A DNA stretch of 64,000 nucleotides, taken from positions 25,213,621-25,277,620 of the forward strand of contig NC_067125.1 of the NCBI RefSeq assembly GCF_021347895.1, written 5' to 3'. Both the position numbers and the translations under genes were made by a program. The DNA comes from Acanthochromis polyacanthus (Eukaryota > Chordata > Actinopteri > Pomacentridae). Shown here in pieces: positions 1 through 14,400 of this stretch; the stretch's first letter is position 1; each line of letters opens with the position of its first letter. Under the pieces are notes generated by a model. That model worked only from the letters and a program-made list of their open reading frames with translations, did no database searches and had not been told where the DNA came from.

Positions 1-44
1 TGGATGCGAGGACCCGTCCATCACTGCTTGCAGCTTTAATTTTC
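1..44. repeat. Right end of a composite fish repeat, cut by window start
   Basis: These bases match the last bases of the 3 kb composite repeat at 30576-33645 (window position 1 corresponds to 33607). The tandem unit therefore follows the same repeat here as it does downstream, and the array probably continues to the left of the window. Confidence 0.75.
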
Positions 45-1079
45 AAGATGTTTTCTCTATGTAACCACACAAAACTGATGGTATTTATTACAAACAGTCG
101 GAAGGTTGAACCACCAGAAACTGCATTTTTACACTTTCTGGCTCTAAAAAGAGTGTGCATTTTGAAGACTTTTTAAAAACAAAACATGCCTTGTAAACAA
201 AGTGGTGTTACAAGGGTTTAAAGTGACAAGCACATCTCATTGCAATGAGTGACGAAGTTATTTTTCCTGCACTCCGCAACTTACAAATCTGCCATAACTA
301 TCAATCTTAATCATTTGTAATCCTTTACATTTTCATTGTGTAGTTAATTTTGCAGAGCTCGTTGTTTGCTCAGATGGTCAGGCATTTCCTCATGGAGCTA
401 AAATAGAGACAGTATTGGTTGTCATTGAAAAAAAAATTACCATTGAAAAAAATTGTCATTGAAAACACCATTTCCTCCACTATAGTCTTGAAGGTCGGAC
501 TTCCCCAAACCAAAGAAAAATAAATTACCAATCTAAAACAACCACATTTTCAAAGCAAAAAACATTACTATTATTGATTTTTTTTTTTGTTATCCACTCA
601 TTCATTTTGCTGTCAAACTACGGTTCCAGTAGTTTCTCCTCTGTTTTCTTTTTTTCCACCATGTTTGTTTGTTTGCCTGTGTCACTAGAAAGCAGGTGAG
701 GTGAAGATAACCGTGTTAAGAGCTTCACAACAATCTCAATCCTTCTAAATCCAAACATGGACAGATGTTGACCTCAAACCTCTGAAAGTCAGGCCAAAAT
801 ATCTGCCGTACTTATTCAACCAACCCAACCTGAATCTGGCCGAGACGGCGGTGAAGTTAGTTTTAGCCAGAACACCAGCAGCTGTAATGCTGCTGACGTT
901 ACAGCTGCATCCACCAACAAGCTCAGCAGGACAGAATAGGATCCATATTGGCTCCAGATTACTGGTATTGGTAAGATTAGGTGCAAAAGTAAATTAAAAT
1001 GCACATTAACTCAACGTCATATTCTTGTTGCACATCAGCTCTCGATATAACTGATCCAATATAATAAAAACAGTGCATG

Positions 1080-1925
1080 TTAACTTAAAATCTTTATTAC
1101 CACCTGACCATATTCTGTAATGTGAAAATTAACAAAAGCTTTACTTATAGTAATAGGAGATGAGTACCAGCCTTTGTAAATGTCATATATTGATGCATAA
1201 TACGCAGCATATTTTAACATATGTTTTTCAAATATATTTCAACAGCAAAATTTGAGAAAACGTTTTAAAAAATGACGTTTTATACTTACCAGAGGCGTTT
1301 TTTGTTTTTTGTTTTTGCTCTTTTGAAAGCGTTGTTGCACAGAATGACAGCTGGAAAGATGTTTTTATAAATGAGTTCTGATATAGTGAGCATTTGAACT
1401 GAAATGACTTTTGCTGTAAGTAAAATTTAATTCTAGAGCACGTTTCACAGCTACAAAATCACGAGGTGCTTTACAGTGATAATAAAAACCCAAATCATGT
1501 TAATAATAATAAAATGTTTATTACCACCAGACCATGTTCTGTCAAATCATAATTAGAAAAACACTTTCATTTCCAACATGGAAGTAGCAGTTATCATTAG
1601 CAAACTTTATAATGTATTTTACTAATATGCAACATGTTCAACATAATATTGTGTTATTTTAACATTATTATTCACATATTCTAACACAATATGAATTATT
1701 AATCAAATCTGTGATGCATTTTTTTCCATGTTGGAAGTGTCACAATAGAAAATGTTACTGGAAACAGCAAAAGTTGAGAAAAGATTTTTAAAAGTTGCCA
1801 TTTTCACACATTCTCAAGGTGGTTTTTGATCTTTCTGAAGAAGAGCTGATGCGTAGCATCAGAGACGGATACAGCTTTTTTTTGAATAAGTTCTGATACA
1901 GCGAACATTTCAACTAAAGTTTCCA
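1080..1925. repeat. Diverged internal direct duplication, two modules of about 400 bp
   Basis: The module at about 1080-1435 and the module at about 1500-1925 share a run of landmarks in the same order: a TTTATTACCACC(T/A)GACCAT start, an AACAGCAAAA(T/G)TTGAGAAAA block, and a GAGTTCTGATA or AAGTTCTGATA end followed by a CATTT.AACT.AA block. They are clearly older than the unit duplication, since copies B and C carry both modules. I see no coding potential in 45-1977. Confidence 0.6.
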
Positions 1926-2189
1926 CTTCTTTTGTTGTCTTCATCTCTGGACAGCGTCAAACATCTCCAATACCACAGGCCTGTTTCACGAAGCAAGTTC
2001 AAGAAACTCTGAGTTTCTTCCGCAACTCTGAGTTGATCTACTCAGAGATAGAAAACTCTGAGTTTTCGCTTTCACAACGGCTGGTTTGAGTTGGTTTAAT
2101 CAACTCGGAGTAATTTGACCCGGAGTCAAGCGCGTGCACCGCAACTCTGAAAAGACAGCATCAATGGAACCCCGATTCAACGAGTCACC

Positions 2190-3421
2190 ATGGAAACGGG
2201 GAAGCGAAAGGCTGCGTTTTTCAACTGGAAGTTTTTAACGCGCTCATATGGCGAGTTTGAACACGTTTTTAGAAAGAACTGCAACACTGCTGCAGCTGCA
2301 AAAGAGAGGAAGACGGCGTGGAGAGCATTGCTGCCCGGATCAGTGCGTAAGTTTAAATGTAGTCCTTTGTAATCGTAATAATATTACAGGGAATAACTGT
2401 CTGAACGGTAGAATAGGAAGTTATTTCATTTAGGTGAAATCTCGCGGGGGAGAAGCAAACGGGGCAGCAGCTTAAGATGAAATATAAAAACACTGTTCAA
2501 ACAGGTAAGACCTCGGCATTATCTCATGGAGGTACTTCATGTTGATCAAGTTTTACATTGTAAAGAAGCCTAAATATTAAGTGGCTGTTTGACTGTGCAG
2601 TTGTTTTATCCACATAGCCTAAATGTCTGCATCCATATCATGTCCTGTTAAATAATTAAGCCTATTTAAACTAACATAGACTTCTGCTCAGCCAACAGAA
2701 AGAAAGCAGATGCCTGTAAAACGGTGGTATAAAAGGTCATGGATGCACATATATATATATATATATATGTACATATGATTATTTAGTTCTCTTTTGTGTC
2801 TTTTTTTTGTCTTTTGGCCCCTTCACACCACAACAGACCTTGTAACTGTAAGTAGGCAATACGCCAAAGATTTATCCAAATGGTAGTTTAAGTGTACCGA
2901 AACATGTCACTGATCTAGGATGAAGAGGATGAAACTGTGTCTACTGCCTTTACAGAGGGGGATCCAGAAAGGCATACAGAGGTATGTTACTGATAGTTCT
3001 CTTCCCATTCACATTTTGGGTGGAATATAGAGTGTGACATTTAGCCTACACTGAAGTATTGCACATTCTCATCCTTTTAACAGAGCATGGCTGGACAGCA
3101 GCAGGATGATTCCTCAGCTTCCACTGCACAGACTGACACAGTGAGATGGATGTTCAGGAAACACCAGAGCTTCATCCCATGGAATTCATGTGCAACTGTA
3201 TAATTTCATGTCCTCTATGTATTCCCAGTTATCAGTAAAAGGGATTTACAAACTGCATTTGCTGAGAAGAATCCAAAAACAGATTAGGAGGGCAGATCTG
3301 GAAATTGAAATACTGGAGCACAAGTTAGAGGTGGGTGATGGTCACAGGTGAATTATGTTAATTATTGGAACATGAACTGAACTATCTGTTTTATTTGTAG
3401 GAAATAAAGAAGACCAAATGA
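2190..3421 (+). pseudogene. Harbinger SANT/Myb-like accessory protein gene, copy A
   Basis: The first exon starts at the ATG at 2190 and encodes METGKRKAAFFNWKFLTRSY followed by a helical, Trp-containing segment typical of Harbinger-associated SANT proteins, up to a GTAAGT donor near 2344. Later exons are recognisable by translation. They include a segment ending near 2506 (KMKYKNTV), an acidic segment at about 2920-2980 (DEEDETVS), a Gln/Ser segment at about 3084-3140 (MAGQQQDDSSAST), and a basic/leucine-rich segment at about 3230-3330 (SVKGIYKLHLLRRIQKQIRR). The frame closes with EIKKTK and stop at 3419-3421. In the family this protein binds the element ends and helps import the transposase. 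My model needs one extra base in the G-run near 2450 to stay in frame, so I call it broken; an unrecognised splice is the alternative. Confidence 0.65.
2751..2768. repeat. TA dinucleotide microsatellite
   Basis: A short (TA)n run inside a Harbinger intron. In copy C the same spot hosts a Tc1-like insertion (46446-48077), making this the empty-site reference. Confidence 0.9.
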
Positions 3422-3429
3422 AATGTGTA

Positions 3430-4480
3430 TCATGTCTTTATTTGCTGTGGTGGTGATGATGGTGACTTAAACTCTAAAGTGATTATTGCATACGGTGTCT
3501 CTGACTGCTCTGCTGTCCTGGATAGCTGCAGGTGGATGGGCTCATCATCTGGGTCTTCAGTTTGTAGGGCAGGGTGTTGCTCTCCTCTAATAGTGGTAAT
3601 ATTATGAAGAACAACACATGCCACAGTAATATCACAGGCCCTCTCAGGGGTCACCCTGAGGTGATGTAGGCGCTGGAAACGGCCTTTCAGCAGGCCTATG
3701 GTCATCTCCACCCGGGCCCTGGTCCTGCAGTGAGTCCAGTTGAAGTTTTGTTGGGGTTCAGGGTCAGGGTATGAGGTCATCAGCCTGGGTTGGCATGGTA
3801 ACCCCTGTCACCCAGCAGAAGGCCATCAAACTCTCCTGTAATGTATAGTGGATACATCAGAGTATATTAAAGGAGGGAGACAAGAGAATTCTATTGTGAA
3901 AATCTTTAGGCTGCTGACCACGCTGCAGTCTGTTGCTCAGGTTAGACTCTCCATAAATCCTGGAGTCATGAACAGACCCAGACCACTTGGCCTCCACATT
4001 AGAAATGATGTATGCAGCATCACATATGATCTGGACAGTGCAGAGAATGACAGATGTTGAACTATGATGCAGTCTTTAACATTTAGAAACAGTAGTCAGT
4101 CTACCTGTAGCCTACCTGCACATTTATGCTGTGAATGGACTTCCTGTTCATGATGAGAGGGAGCTGTGATGGGGATGTGTGTGCATCTATGCAGCCAATC
4201 ACACTGGGAAATCCTAAAAGAAATTCAAATGACTAATCCCAGTGTGAGGTTGCAGCACAATGTCATTAACAGAATATGATTTAAATGAATTTAACAGATC
4301 TCTACATCATTCACCTGCAATCCTGTGGAACTCCTCCTTGATGCTCTGACAGGTTTATGTCCAGGGAATGCTACAATGATGGTAAAAGTCGTTTCAGGAT
4401 CAGGAACACTTTTCTGAATGTCCTCCGTACAGTTGCCTTACTCTGCATCTCCGACGTTATATAAAAACTTCCATTTGCAA
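3430..4480 (-). pseudogene. Harbinger DDE transposase gene, copy A
   Basis: Reading the minus strand, an N-terminal piece near 4215-4115 gives FPSVIGCIDAHTSP and MNRKSIHSINVQ. A middle piece near 4060-3910 gives VQIICDAAYI and WSGSVHDSRIYGESNLSNRL. A last piece near 3838-3430 gives LLLGDRGY, then TRARVEMTIGLLKGRF and a C-terminus ending QQIKT. The catalytic triad is visible as the Asp of ICDA, the Asp of LLGDRG and the Glu of RVEMT. The frame breaks between the LLGDRGY segment and the PDPEP segment near 3800, and the same break is present in copies B and C. Copy A also lacks 6 bp found in B and C just downstream. HARBI1 is the vertebrate host homologue; this is a transposon copy. Confidence 0.8.
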
Positions 4481-5057
4481 AGAACCGCAGCGCAACACAC
4501 AACATCTGCTGGATGTGAGAGCATGACTGCGGCTGGTAATGTAAATGTAAGGACGGATTAGGTTGTTTATGTAGATTATGGACTTGAAACGATTACGAAA
4601 CGGTACCGCTCAAAGCGATAATTGTCCGGAAATGCGAGAACATTTATGCGCGGTCTGATAACAATCTACCGACGAATATTTAATTATCTGTGCAGTAACG
4701 CTGCTCCTTTATCCACTGGATGGTTAATAAAAGTTGTTCTACGCCAAAACTCGCCCGCTTACTGACTGAATGAATGAGGAAATGAAACAGCGTGTGTGGC
4801 TGAAAGTGGGCGGAGACGGAGAGAAACTCCAGGTTTTCTCAGATAAACCTGCTGCCGACCAGGTTCAACTCATAGAGTCTGTTACTGCGGTAACTGACCG
4901 AGAGTTGAAGTTACCCCTCTTTGTGAAACAGGCTGGAGTTACCCCTCTGTCTCGGGGTTAAGTTACCTCGCTTCGTGAAACGGAAAACTCTGAGTTTCCC
5001 TCATTTCGGGGTTAAGAAACTCAGAGTTTTCAGTGAACCTGCTTCGTGAAACAGGCC

Positions 5058-7216
5058 CCTGATTTGCTGCACCAAAACAAAAACAGAAAAACAAGGGTAA
5101 ACAGTGACAGTGCAATCAAGTGTCTTTCTTCTTTTGCATGCAGCACATGAGCTGCTTTACAAGCGGCACCCCATACTTTGCAGCCCATCAGGTCATACAT
5201 GAACAAATGGAGACAGATCTTACATTATATGAGATGCAAAATTTGAAATTTTACTGGCACCATTTACCCCCAACATGTTTTCTGCAAAGGCTCAACTAAC
5301 TCCAAGTTTGTTCCCTTTGGAAAGCCATATTCCTCATATACAATGACTACACCAGTGTTTCAGCATTTTACATGAACCCAAACCCATCCACTGTGTGCTG
5401 TCTTTACAGTAAATATGACAGTTAAAAGTTTAAAAAATATCTGCTGCTTTGTTTACATTTAAACCAAGTAGTGCTGAGACTGCTGTCAGAATGTGAGTAC
5501 CTTGATTTCATTGCATTGAAAAAGCACTACCATTCATACAAACTGATTCAAACTCCCCACTGCACTTCCTCAGGACCCCTGCAATACCCCTACCAAGTTT
5601 GAGCATGATCTGATGTACCGTTGTCAAGATATGCAATGGTTTCTATGCAGAATGAACACCTCTAAAAAATAGTTCCCAATTAGACTTTGTTTACATTTAA
5701 ACGAAGTATACAAGTGTCAGTGTGCAGACAGTTCTGGTCAGTGTCTTACGGATTTCAGCAGGACAACAGGACTACACTGAAACTCGCAGGACATCGAGAT
5801 TAAACTCGACATCAAACTTTTAACAAAGTCCAAAGAAGCCAACATTTTTGAGGTAAGTGACTTCACTGTTCTGTTTGATGAAGCAAACACCAGAGGAAAC
5901 ATTCAGAAGGCAGTTTTAAAATCTATTTTTCTACAACTCTGTCCAATTTGTAATGAAATCCGTGAGTCAGAACAGGATGTAACACTCAGTTTTGTACTTG
6001 TCTTGTCATTTTGAACATCTTATTATTAAAAAGTAAGATCTTAGCAGTGTGGAAGGGAAGTGATGTGTTCAGGTTTGGTCATAACTGGATAACTAAAAAC
6101 AACCAGTACTCCTGCATTTTTGTGACCAAGCATTTAATGTTAAAAAAAATATTCTGTATGCTTTGTTTTGTATTATCCTGGCATGCAAGTACAAAAGTGT
6201 CAGAAAATATCATTGGTTGATTTCTGCATTATTGTTTTTTTGGGGTAATGTGTGCTCAAAGATGAGACTTTCAGTGACAGTTACAATTAGTTTTTAAATT
6301 TCAATTCACCTGTTATCAGAGATTATTTCATCGACTCGTCCTGTAGTTGAAACTAGAACTAACCATAAAAAAAAAATCATGCTTTATCTGTATTAGTTCT
6401 TGAGATACTGTCATTTAAACATTACCTCAAATGCCTGTAATATGTTAAAAATGTGCTGGACGTGGATAAACAGGCTTTTAAAAAAATGATCTCAAACATC
6501 TTGATTTGTGAATAAAAATACTGAACACATTTCTAAAAGTTAGCATTTTTAATATATTTGAAATATATTTTATGTGAGAAAAAATCTGTCAAAGGAGACA
6601 TGGTTGAGCAGAAAATGTTCTGACAAATGAGAGATTTCAACAATTTCTAACAACATTACTCAGAATATGTCGCTATAAGTTATTAAGTGCAGATAGATGA
6701 GAAAAACAGTGCCAGTTTTAGTCATTTAACATGCCATTTTCAAAATGAAACAATGCTGAGAATTTTGAAATTGTTTATAAAGGCATTCTAGAATTCATGC
6801 CAAACACAAAAACTCTGAGTGGAGACAGCATTTCAATTTATTTTATTGAGTTATTTATTCGTTTGTTGAATAATTTAGTGAAACCAGCTTCACACCAAAC
6901 TCAGAGACATCCACATTTAAGCAAAATCGAGATAACCAAACTTTTGTGAAGTAACTCCACTCTTCTGTTTAATGAAGTAAACACTTTGGAGTTTCTGAGG
7001 AAACATCCATGTAATTTTGCTGCAGTACTGTCCAATATGCCTTATAACACAATTCAGAGCAGGGTGTAACGCTCAGTGCTGTTGTTTTATGATAACTGGT
7101 TCAATATTTAGCAAATATGATTGAAAACTGAGATCACAACAGTGTGGTAGATTACCAATGGTTTAACAAGACATCCATAATATATGGTTCTCTTTTGTGT
7201 CTGTTTCACTTTCAGT
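5058..7216 (+). promoter_or_regulatory. Kinase 5' flank with a probable untranslated exon
   Basis: No protein-coding segment is visible in these 2.1 kb. A probable non-coding first exon of the kinase gene ends at the strong donor GAG|GTAAGTG near 5850. The acceptor CACTTTCAG at about 7208-7216 precedes the coding exon. The stretch at about 5740-6060 and the stretch at about 6890-7110 are diverged direct copies of each other (shared blocks around AAACTTTT, CTCTTCTGTTT.ATGAAG.AAACAC, TGTCCAAT and CAG.GTGTAAC.CTCAGT), so the promoter or leader region has been duplicated within the unit. The transcription start is not determined. Confidence 0.45.
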
Positions 7217-7235
7217 CTTCTGGGACAAGATAAAG

Positions 7236-9656
<2,421 letters not shown>

Positions 9657-9689
9657 GCAGCACTGTCAAGTGTCTTTCACTGTCACCCT

Positions 9690-9935
9690 CACCCCAACCG
9701 GTCGAGGCAGATGGCCGCCCTGTCTGAGCCTGGTTCTGCTGGAGGGTTCTTCCTGAAAAAGGGAGTTTTACCTCCCCACTGTCGCCAAGTGCTTGCTCAG
9801 ACAGGGAATCCAAAGGAAACTTTGGATTTGTTGGATTTCTTTCTATAGTTTTGTCTTTACTTTCCTCATTGAAGTGTCTTGAGATGACACATTTGAACTG
9901 GAAAATAAAATGTATTGAAAATGAATTGAAAGGTT
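9690..9935 (+). repeat. Repeat-derived kinase 3' UTR
   Basis: The block from CCCAACCGGTCGAGGCAGATG through CTGAGCCTGGTTCTGCTGGAGG, GCCAAGTGCTTGCTCA and AATAAAATGTATTGAA matches the 3' end of a widespread fish non-LTR/SINE tail family. A related copy lies in reverse at 23766-23940. It begins about 30 bp after the kinase stop and supplies its nearest polyadenylation signal. Confidence 0.7.
9904..9909 (+). terminator. Polyadenylation signal AATAAA for kinase copy A
   Basis: AATAAA about 250 bp after the stop codon, inside the repeat-derived 3' UTR. A second AATAAA near 10095 could serve as an alternative. Equivalent hexamers follow the kinase copies at 27671 and 40843. Confidence 0.6.
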
Positions 9936-10137
9936 TACCCAAAAAGTGTCTGGATTTTGGTCACATGGTTGTTGCTCACAACTGCCCTGAGTCAGTCATG
10001 GCTTCTCAGTTGCCGTGCAGAGCAGAGAATCTTTGGCTTTCTTTTTTACAATTTCCATCGTTATTTTTGGTGAATTTTTAAATTTGACATTTTAAATAAA
10101 GTGACTACAATGAAATCTGACAATTTTAAGCTTATTT

Positions 10138-11036
10138 TCAAGATGTTTTCTCTATGTAACCACACAAAACTGATGGTATTTATTACAAACAGTTGGAAGG
10201 TTGAACCACCAGAAACTGCATTTTTACACTTTCTGGCTCTAAAAAGAGTGTGCATTTTGAAGATTTTTTAAAAACAAAACATGCCTTGTAAACAAAGTGG
10301 TGTTACAAGGGTTTAAAGTGACAAGCACATCTCATTGCAATGAGTGATGAAGTTATTTTTCCTGCACTCCGCAACTTACAAGTCTGCCATAACTATCGAT
10401 CTTAATCATTTGTAATCCTTTACATTTTCATTGTGTAGTTAATTTTGCAGAGCTCGTTGTTTGCTCAGATGGTCAGGCATTTCCTCATGGAGCTAAAATG
10501 GAGACAGTATTGGTTGTCATTGAAAAAAAAATTACCATTGAAAAAAATTGTCATTGAAAACACAATTTCCTCCACTATCGTCTTGAAGGTCAGACTTCCC
10601 CAAACCAAAGAAAAATAAATTACCAATCTAAAACAACCACATTTTCAAAGCAAAAAACATTACTATTATTGATTTTTTTTGTTATCCACTCATTCATTTT
10701 GCTGTCAAACTACAGTTCCAGTAGTTTCTCCTCTGTTTTCTTTTTTTCCACCATGTTTGTTTGTTTGCCTGTGTCACAAGAAAGCAGGTGAGGTGAAGAT
10801 AACCGTGTTAAGAGCTTCACAACAATCTTAATCCTTCTAAGTCCAAACATGGACAGATGTTGACCTCAAACCTCTGAAAGTCAGGCCAAAATATCTGTCG
10901 TACTTATTCAGCCAACCCAACCTGAATCTGGCCGAGACGGCAGTGAAGTTAGTTTTAGCCAGAACACCAGCAGCTGTAATGCTGCTGACGTTACAGCTGC
11001 ATCCACCAACAAGCTCAGCAGGACAGAATAGGATCC
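10138..11036 (+). repeat. Tandem unit start fragment, truncated
   Basis: This repeats 45-940 closely and stops abruptly at GGATCC near 11036, where copies A and B continue with ATATTGGCTCC. The sequence beyond is unrelated to the unit, so 11036/11037 is a rearrangement or insertion boundary. No gene lies in the fragment. Confidence 0.85.
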
Positions 11037-11085
11037 TATGGGAGGCCCCTTGAGAAATAAATCATACTTGCTTTTACATTCACCA

Positions 11086-11275
11086 TCAAACTCTCACACA
11101 TACCCTTGTATATTCTATTACATTTACTATCTAACCCTCTTACATTTACTATCAAACTCTCTCACATTTACCATCAAACTCTCTTACATTCACTATCAAA
11201 GTCTCTTACAATTACTATCATACTGTTACACATGCACTCGTATACTCTCTTATATTTACTATCAAGCTCGCTTTA
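11086..11275. repeat. Degenerate minisatellite of 23-26 bp period
   Basis: Successive variants of CTCTTACATTTACTATCAAA recur about seven times, for example near 11130, 11155, 11182 and 11206. It lies just inside the foreign block and ahead of the integrase gene. Confidence 0.7.
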
Positions 11276-11437
11276 ATATAATTGAAAAGGAAGTTAGTTT
11301 GATCAAACAGGAAGTCTGAATTCGCCTTCTCACATGGGTTTGCAACCCTCAAAACAAAGCCTGCATCCACTCAAAGCACTGCTAGCTGGCTAAATTGGAG
11401 TTACAAGGAGCACTTTCTTTGTTAGAACATTAGAAAG

Positions 11438-14400
11438 ATGAACATGATATTTGTACTTATTTACCTTCTTTTTCAAGGTCAGTTACTGTTTGTGGAAATA
11501 AATGGCAATGAGGAGGACATTGCTGTTTTTATCACGGATACACTGAGGTGCGTTCAGAGGATTGTGCAGGAAATTGACAGTGATGGACATGACGGCATGA
11601 TTTTGGAAAGGCTATTTGGCGAGCTTCATGGTTATGCACGGACAATTTCTTTCTTTCTCTCAATTAGCCAGCAGTTAGGAGGTGACAGTCAAAGACATTT
11701 ACGTGTTCTGGAGACACTGTATACATGTTTTTGTTCCATTTTAAATTCATATGAAAACTCAAGACCAGCTGAAATGAGACAAAGGGATATTTTTACTTCA
11801 AGAGTCCCACCAACAATCAGAACTGGCCATCCTGGTCGACCTCAATACAATATATTGCATGGACAGATTACCCACTGTTTGTCTCTTGGAATGAGTTGGC
11901 AAAGAATAGCTGTATGCTTTGGAATCAGTAGGAGGACACTGTACAGCCATAGACAGCAGCTTCAAATTGGACCACTGGCCTACACAGAAATGTCTGAGGA
12001 GGCCTCGACCGACATTGTTAACAGGATCCTTCAAACCACACCAAATGCAGGAGAAAGGTATGTGCTGGGAAGCCTTCGGTCACGCAACATCAGAATACAG
12101 CGCAGGCGTGTGAGACATTGCTTGCAACACCTTGACCCCATTGGACGGGCCTTCCGTCGTCGTCATGCAATCCGCCGAAGAATTTACAATGTTCTCACTC
12201 CCAATCAATTATGGTGAGTAAGCCTATCTTGTAATATTGTATTAGACGTGGTTCTTTTGTCAGTAGCCATTTTATATTTAGTATTTTAAATGTCCTATAT
12301 AATTATAATTTCATAATTATGTAGATTTATTAATGCACATATATACATAAAGTATATTTAAATTGCTAATTGATTTTTACTTTGATTACAGATGTAAAGG
12401 AACACAGTATTACTGTAAAATGCAGCTAGAATATTAATTTACCTGAAGTAGTCTTCCTAAAGAATCAATAAAATCAATTTAATCTAATCTAATCCAATCT
12501 TTACAGTAATGTTTAAGGTAAAGCTTTAAAGAAGCCATGGAAGAAACACTCAAATGGTTTATGTAACAGCCAACCTAGTATTGGACTAGTGAAGTGTTGC
12601 CACTAGCATTAGGTCCGACGCGCCGGGTGGCTATGTTACTACCTTTGCTTCTTGAGGGTCATCAAAAGAGTCCATAGGCGAAATACAGTGCCAAAAAAGG
12701 AATTCAATATTTATTCAATATAATTCATAAGGTTTAAAAGTTCAATAAAAGCCCAAAACAATGTAACAAAGGTCCACCAGAACGGTCAAAAACCTGTGTG
12801 CCCTTCCGGGACAACACCTGTCGCCATCTTGGTTACCTTCGTTTATATAGAAAATATGACAGCGCCACCACGTGCAGAGGCCATGTAGTACACACATTTT
12901 ATACCATTCAAATTCATTAAATTGCCCTTATTTGGCTCCTATACACTGCCCCCCAATTGGCATGGTAAAGAAACATGGCAATTAAACTTAACATGAAAGG
13001 AGACAAATAAACCTTTAGGACCCCTCTTAATTAAATCTCATGTACCAAGCAAAGTTTGGAAATCGGTCTGTCGATTATATTAAACTTCGTCTTTAGTTTC
13101 ACGGATCTCACAAGACCCCGCGCATCTGGATAAACTTCAAGAACTCTTCCGAGCAGCCAGGATCCTCGTGGCGCTGATGGATCCATAATTGTCACAATAT
13201 CTCCAACAGCAAGATTCCCTTTCTTTTCGTTCCATTTTTGTCTTTGTTGCAGCAAAGGTAAATATTCACGAACCCATCTCTTCCAAAATAGGTCAGCAAG
13301 GTATTGAACCTGCTTCCATCTTCTTCTTCCATATTGGTCCTGAGATGTAAACACTCCAGGTGGAATTGATGGTTTTCCTTTTAACAGGAGCAAGTGATTG
13401 GGCGTGAGCGGTTCCAAATCATTAGGGTCATCAGACAGTTTGGTGATTGGTCTATCATTTAAAACGGCTTCAGCTTCACACAACACTGTCGTTAGCCCAT
13501 CATCATCCAAGGTCTGCTGACGTAGCACTGAATTGAGGACCCTTCTCACCAAGCGAATCATTCTCTCCCAAACACCACCAAAATGGGAGCCTGCAGGTGG
13601 ATTAAATGTCCATTTTATTCCTGCTTGTGCCAGGTGTCCTGTTATAACTTCCTGGTCCAAGTTAGCCAGGGCTTGTTTTAATTCTCGCTCCGCACCAACA
13701 AAGTTTGTACCATTATCGGACCACAAACACTGGACTTGTCCTCGTCGACTTATGAAACGTCTCAAGGCGTTTATACATGCATCAGTATCCAATGTAACCG
13801 CCACCTCCAAATGGATGGCTCGGCTCGCCATACAGGTGAATATTACACCATACCTCCTGCAACAGGACCGTCCTCTCTTTACTTCGATTGGACCAAAGTA
13901 ATCAACCCCAGAATTGGTAAAAGGTGGGTAGTCTGGTAAAATCCTGGCAGCAGGCAAATCTGCCATCTTTTGTTGAAGAAGCTTTCCGTTGTAGCGCTTA
14001 CAGAAGGTGCACTCGCCAATGATCTTTCTTATGGCAGAGTTTCCTTTAACAATCCAAAACTTTCTTCTAACTGATGATAGAGTGTGAGATCGCCCAGCAT
14101 GTCCAAGGCTTTGGTGAACATGTTTTAAGATGAGGCTGGAAATATGCTGCTCTTTACAAAGAATAACTGGGTGCTTAGCCTCTTCTGGCATTGCACTTTT
14201 ATGGAGCCTTCCGCCAACTCTCAACAACCCATTTTCCAAGACTGGATCCAAATTATAGATAGAACTAGTGCTGCTCACTTTAGAGCCCCTTAAAAGTGCT
14301 TCTATTTCCAGCTGAAACTTCTGATGCTGACAATAGCTAATAATAGCATATTCAGCATTTTGTAGATCTTCCAGTGACAAACAGATTCTTTGGAACTGAC

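Larger units (their letters stand above)
1978..5057. mobile_element. Harbinger (PIF) DNA transposon, copy A
   Basis: The element is bounded by inverted ends: GGCCTGTTTCACGAAGCA at 1978 and its reverse complement ending at 5057. The subterminal parts are rich in AACTCTGAGTT-type palindromic words. Inside are the two genes expected of this superfamily, convergently arranged: a SANT/Myb-like DNA-binding accessory protein on + and a DDE transposase on -. I could not define a clean 3 bp target duplication. Both genes need frame shifts to read through, and the same lesions appear in the other unit copies, so the element is most likely dead and spread as a passenger of the segmental duplication. Confidence 0.85.

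Noticed and set aside
816..1004. Short minus-strand hydrophobic frame recurring at 44510-44698
   Set aside because: Recurs only because the unit is duplicated; broken in copy B and in 10138-11036; no homology recognised.
4770..4961. Short plus-strand frame near the Harbinger right end, repeated at 38381
   Set aside because: Lies in the subterminal AACTC-rich repeats of the transposon with no supporting exon structure.
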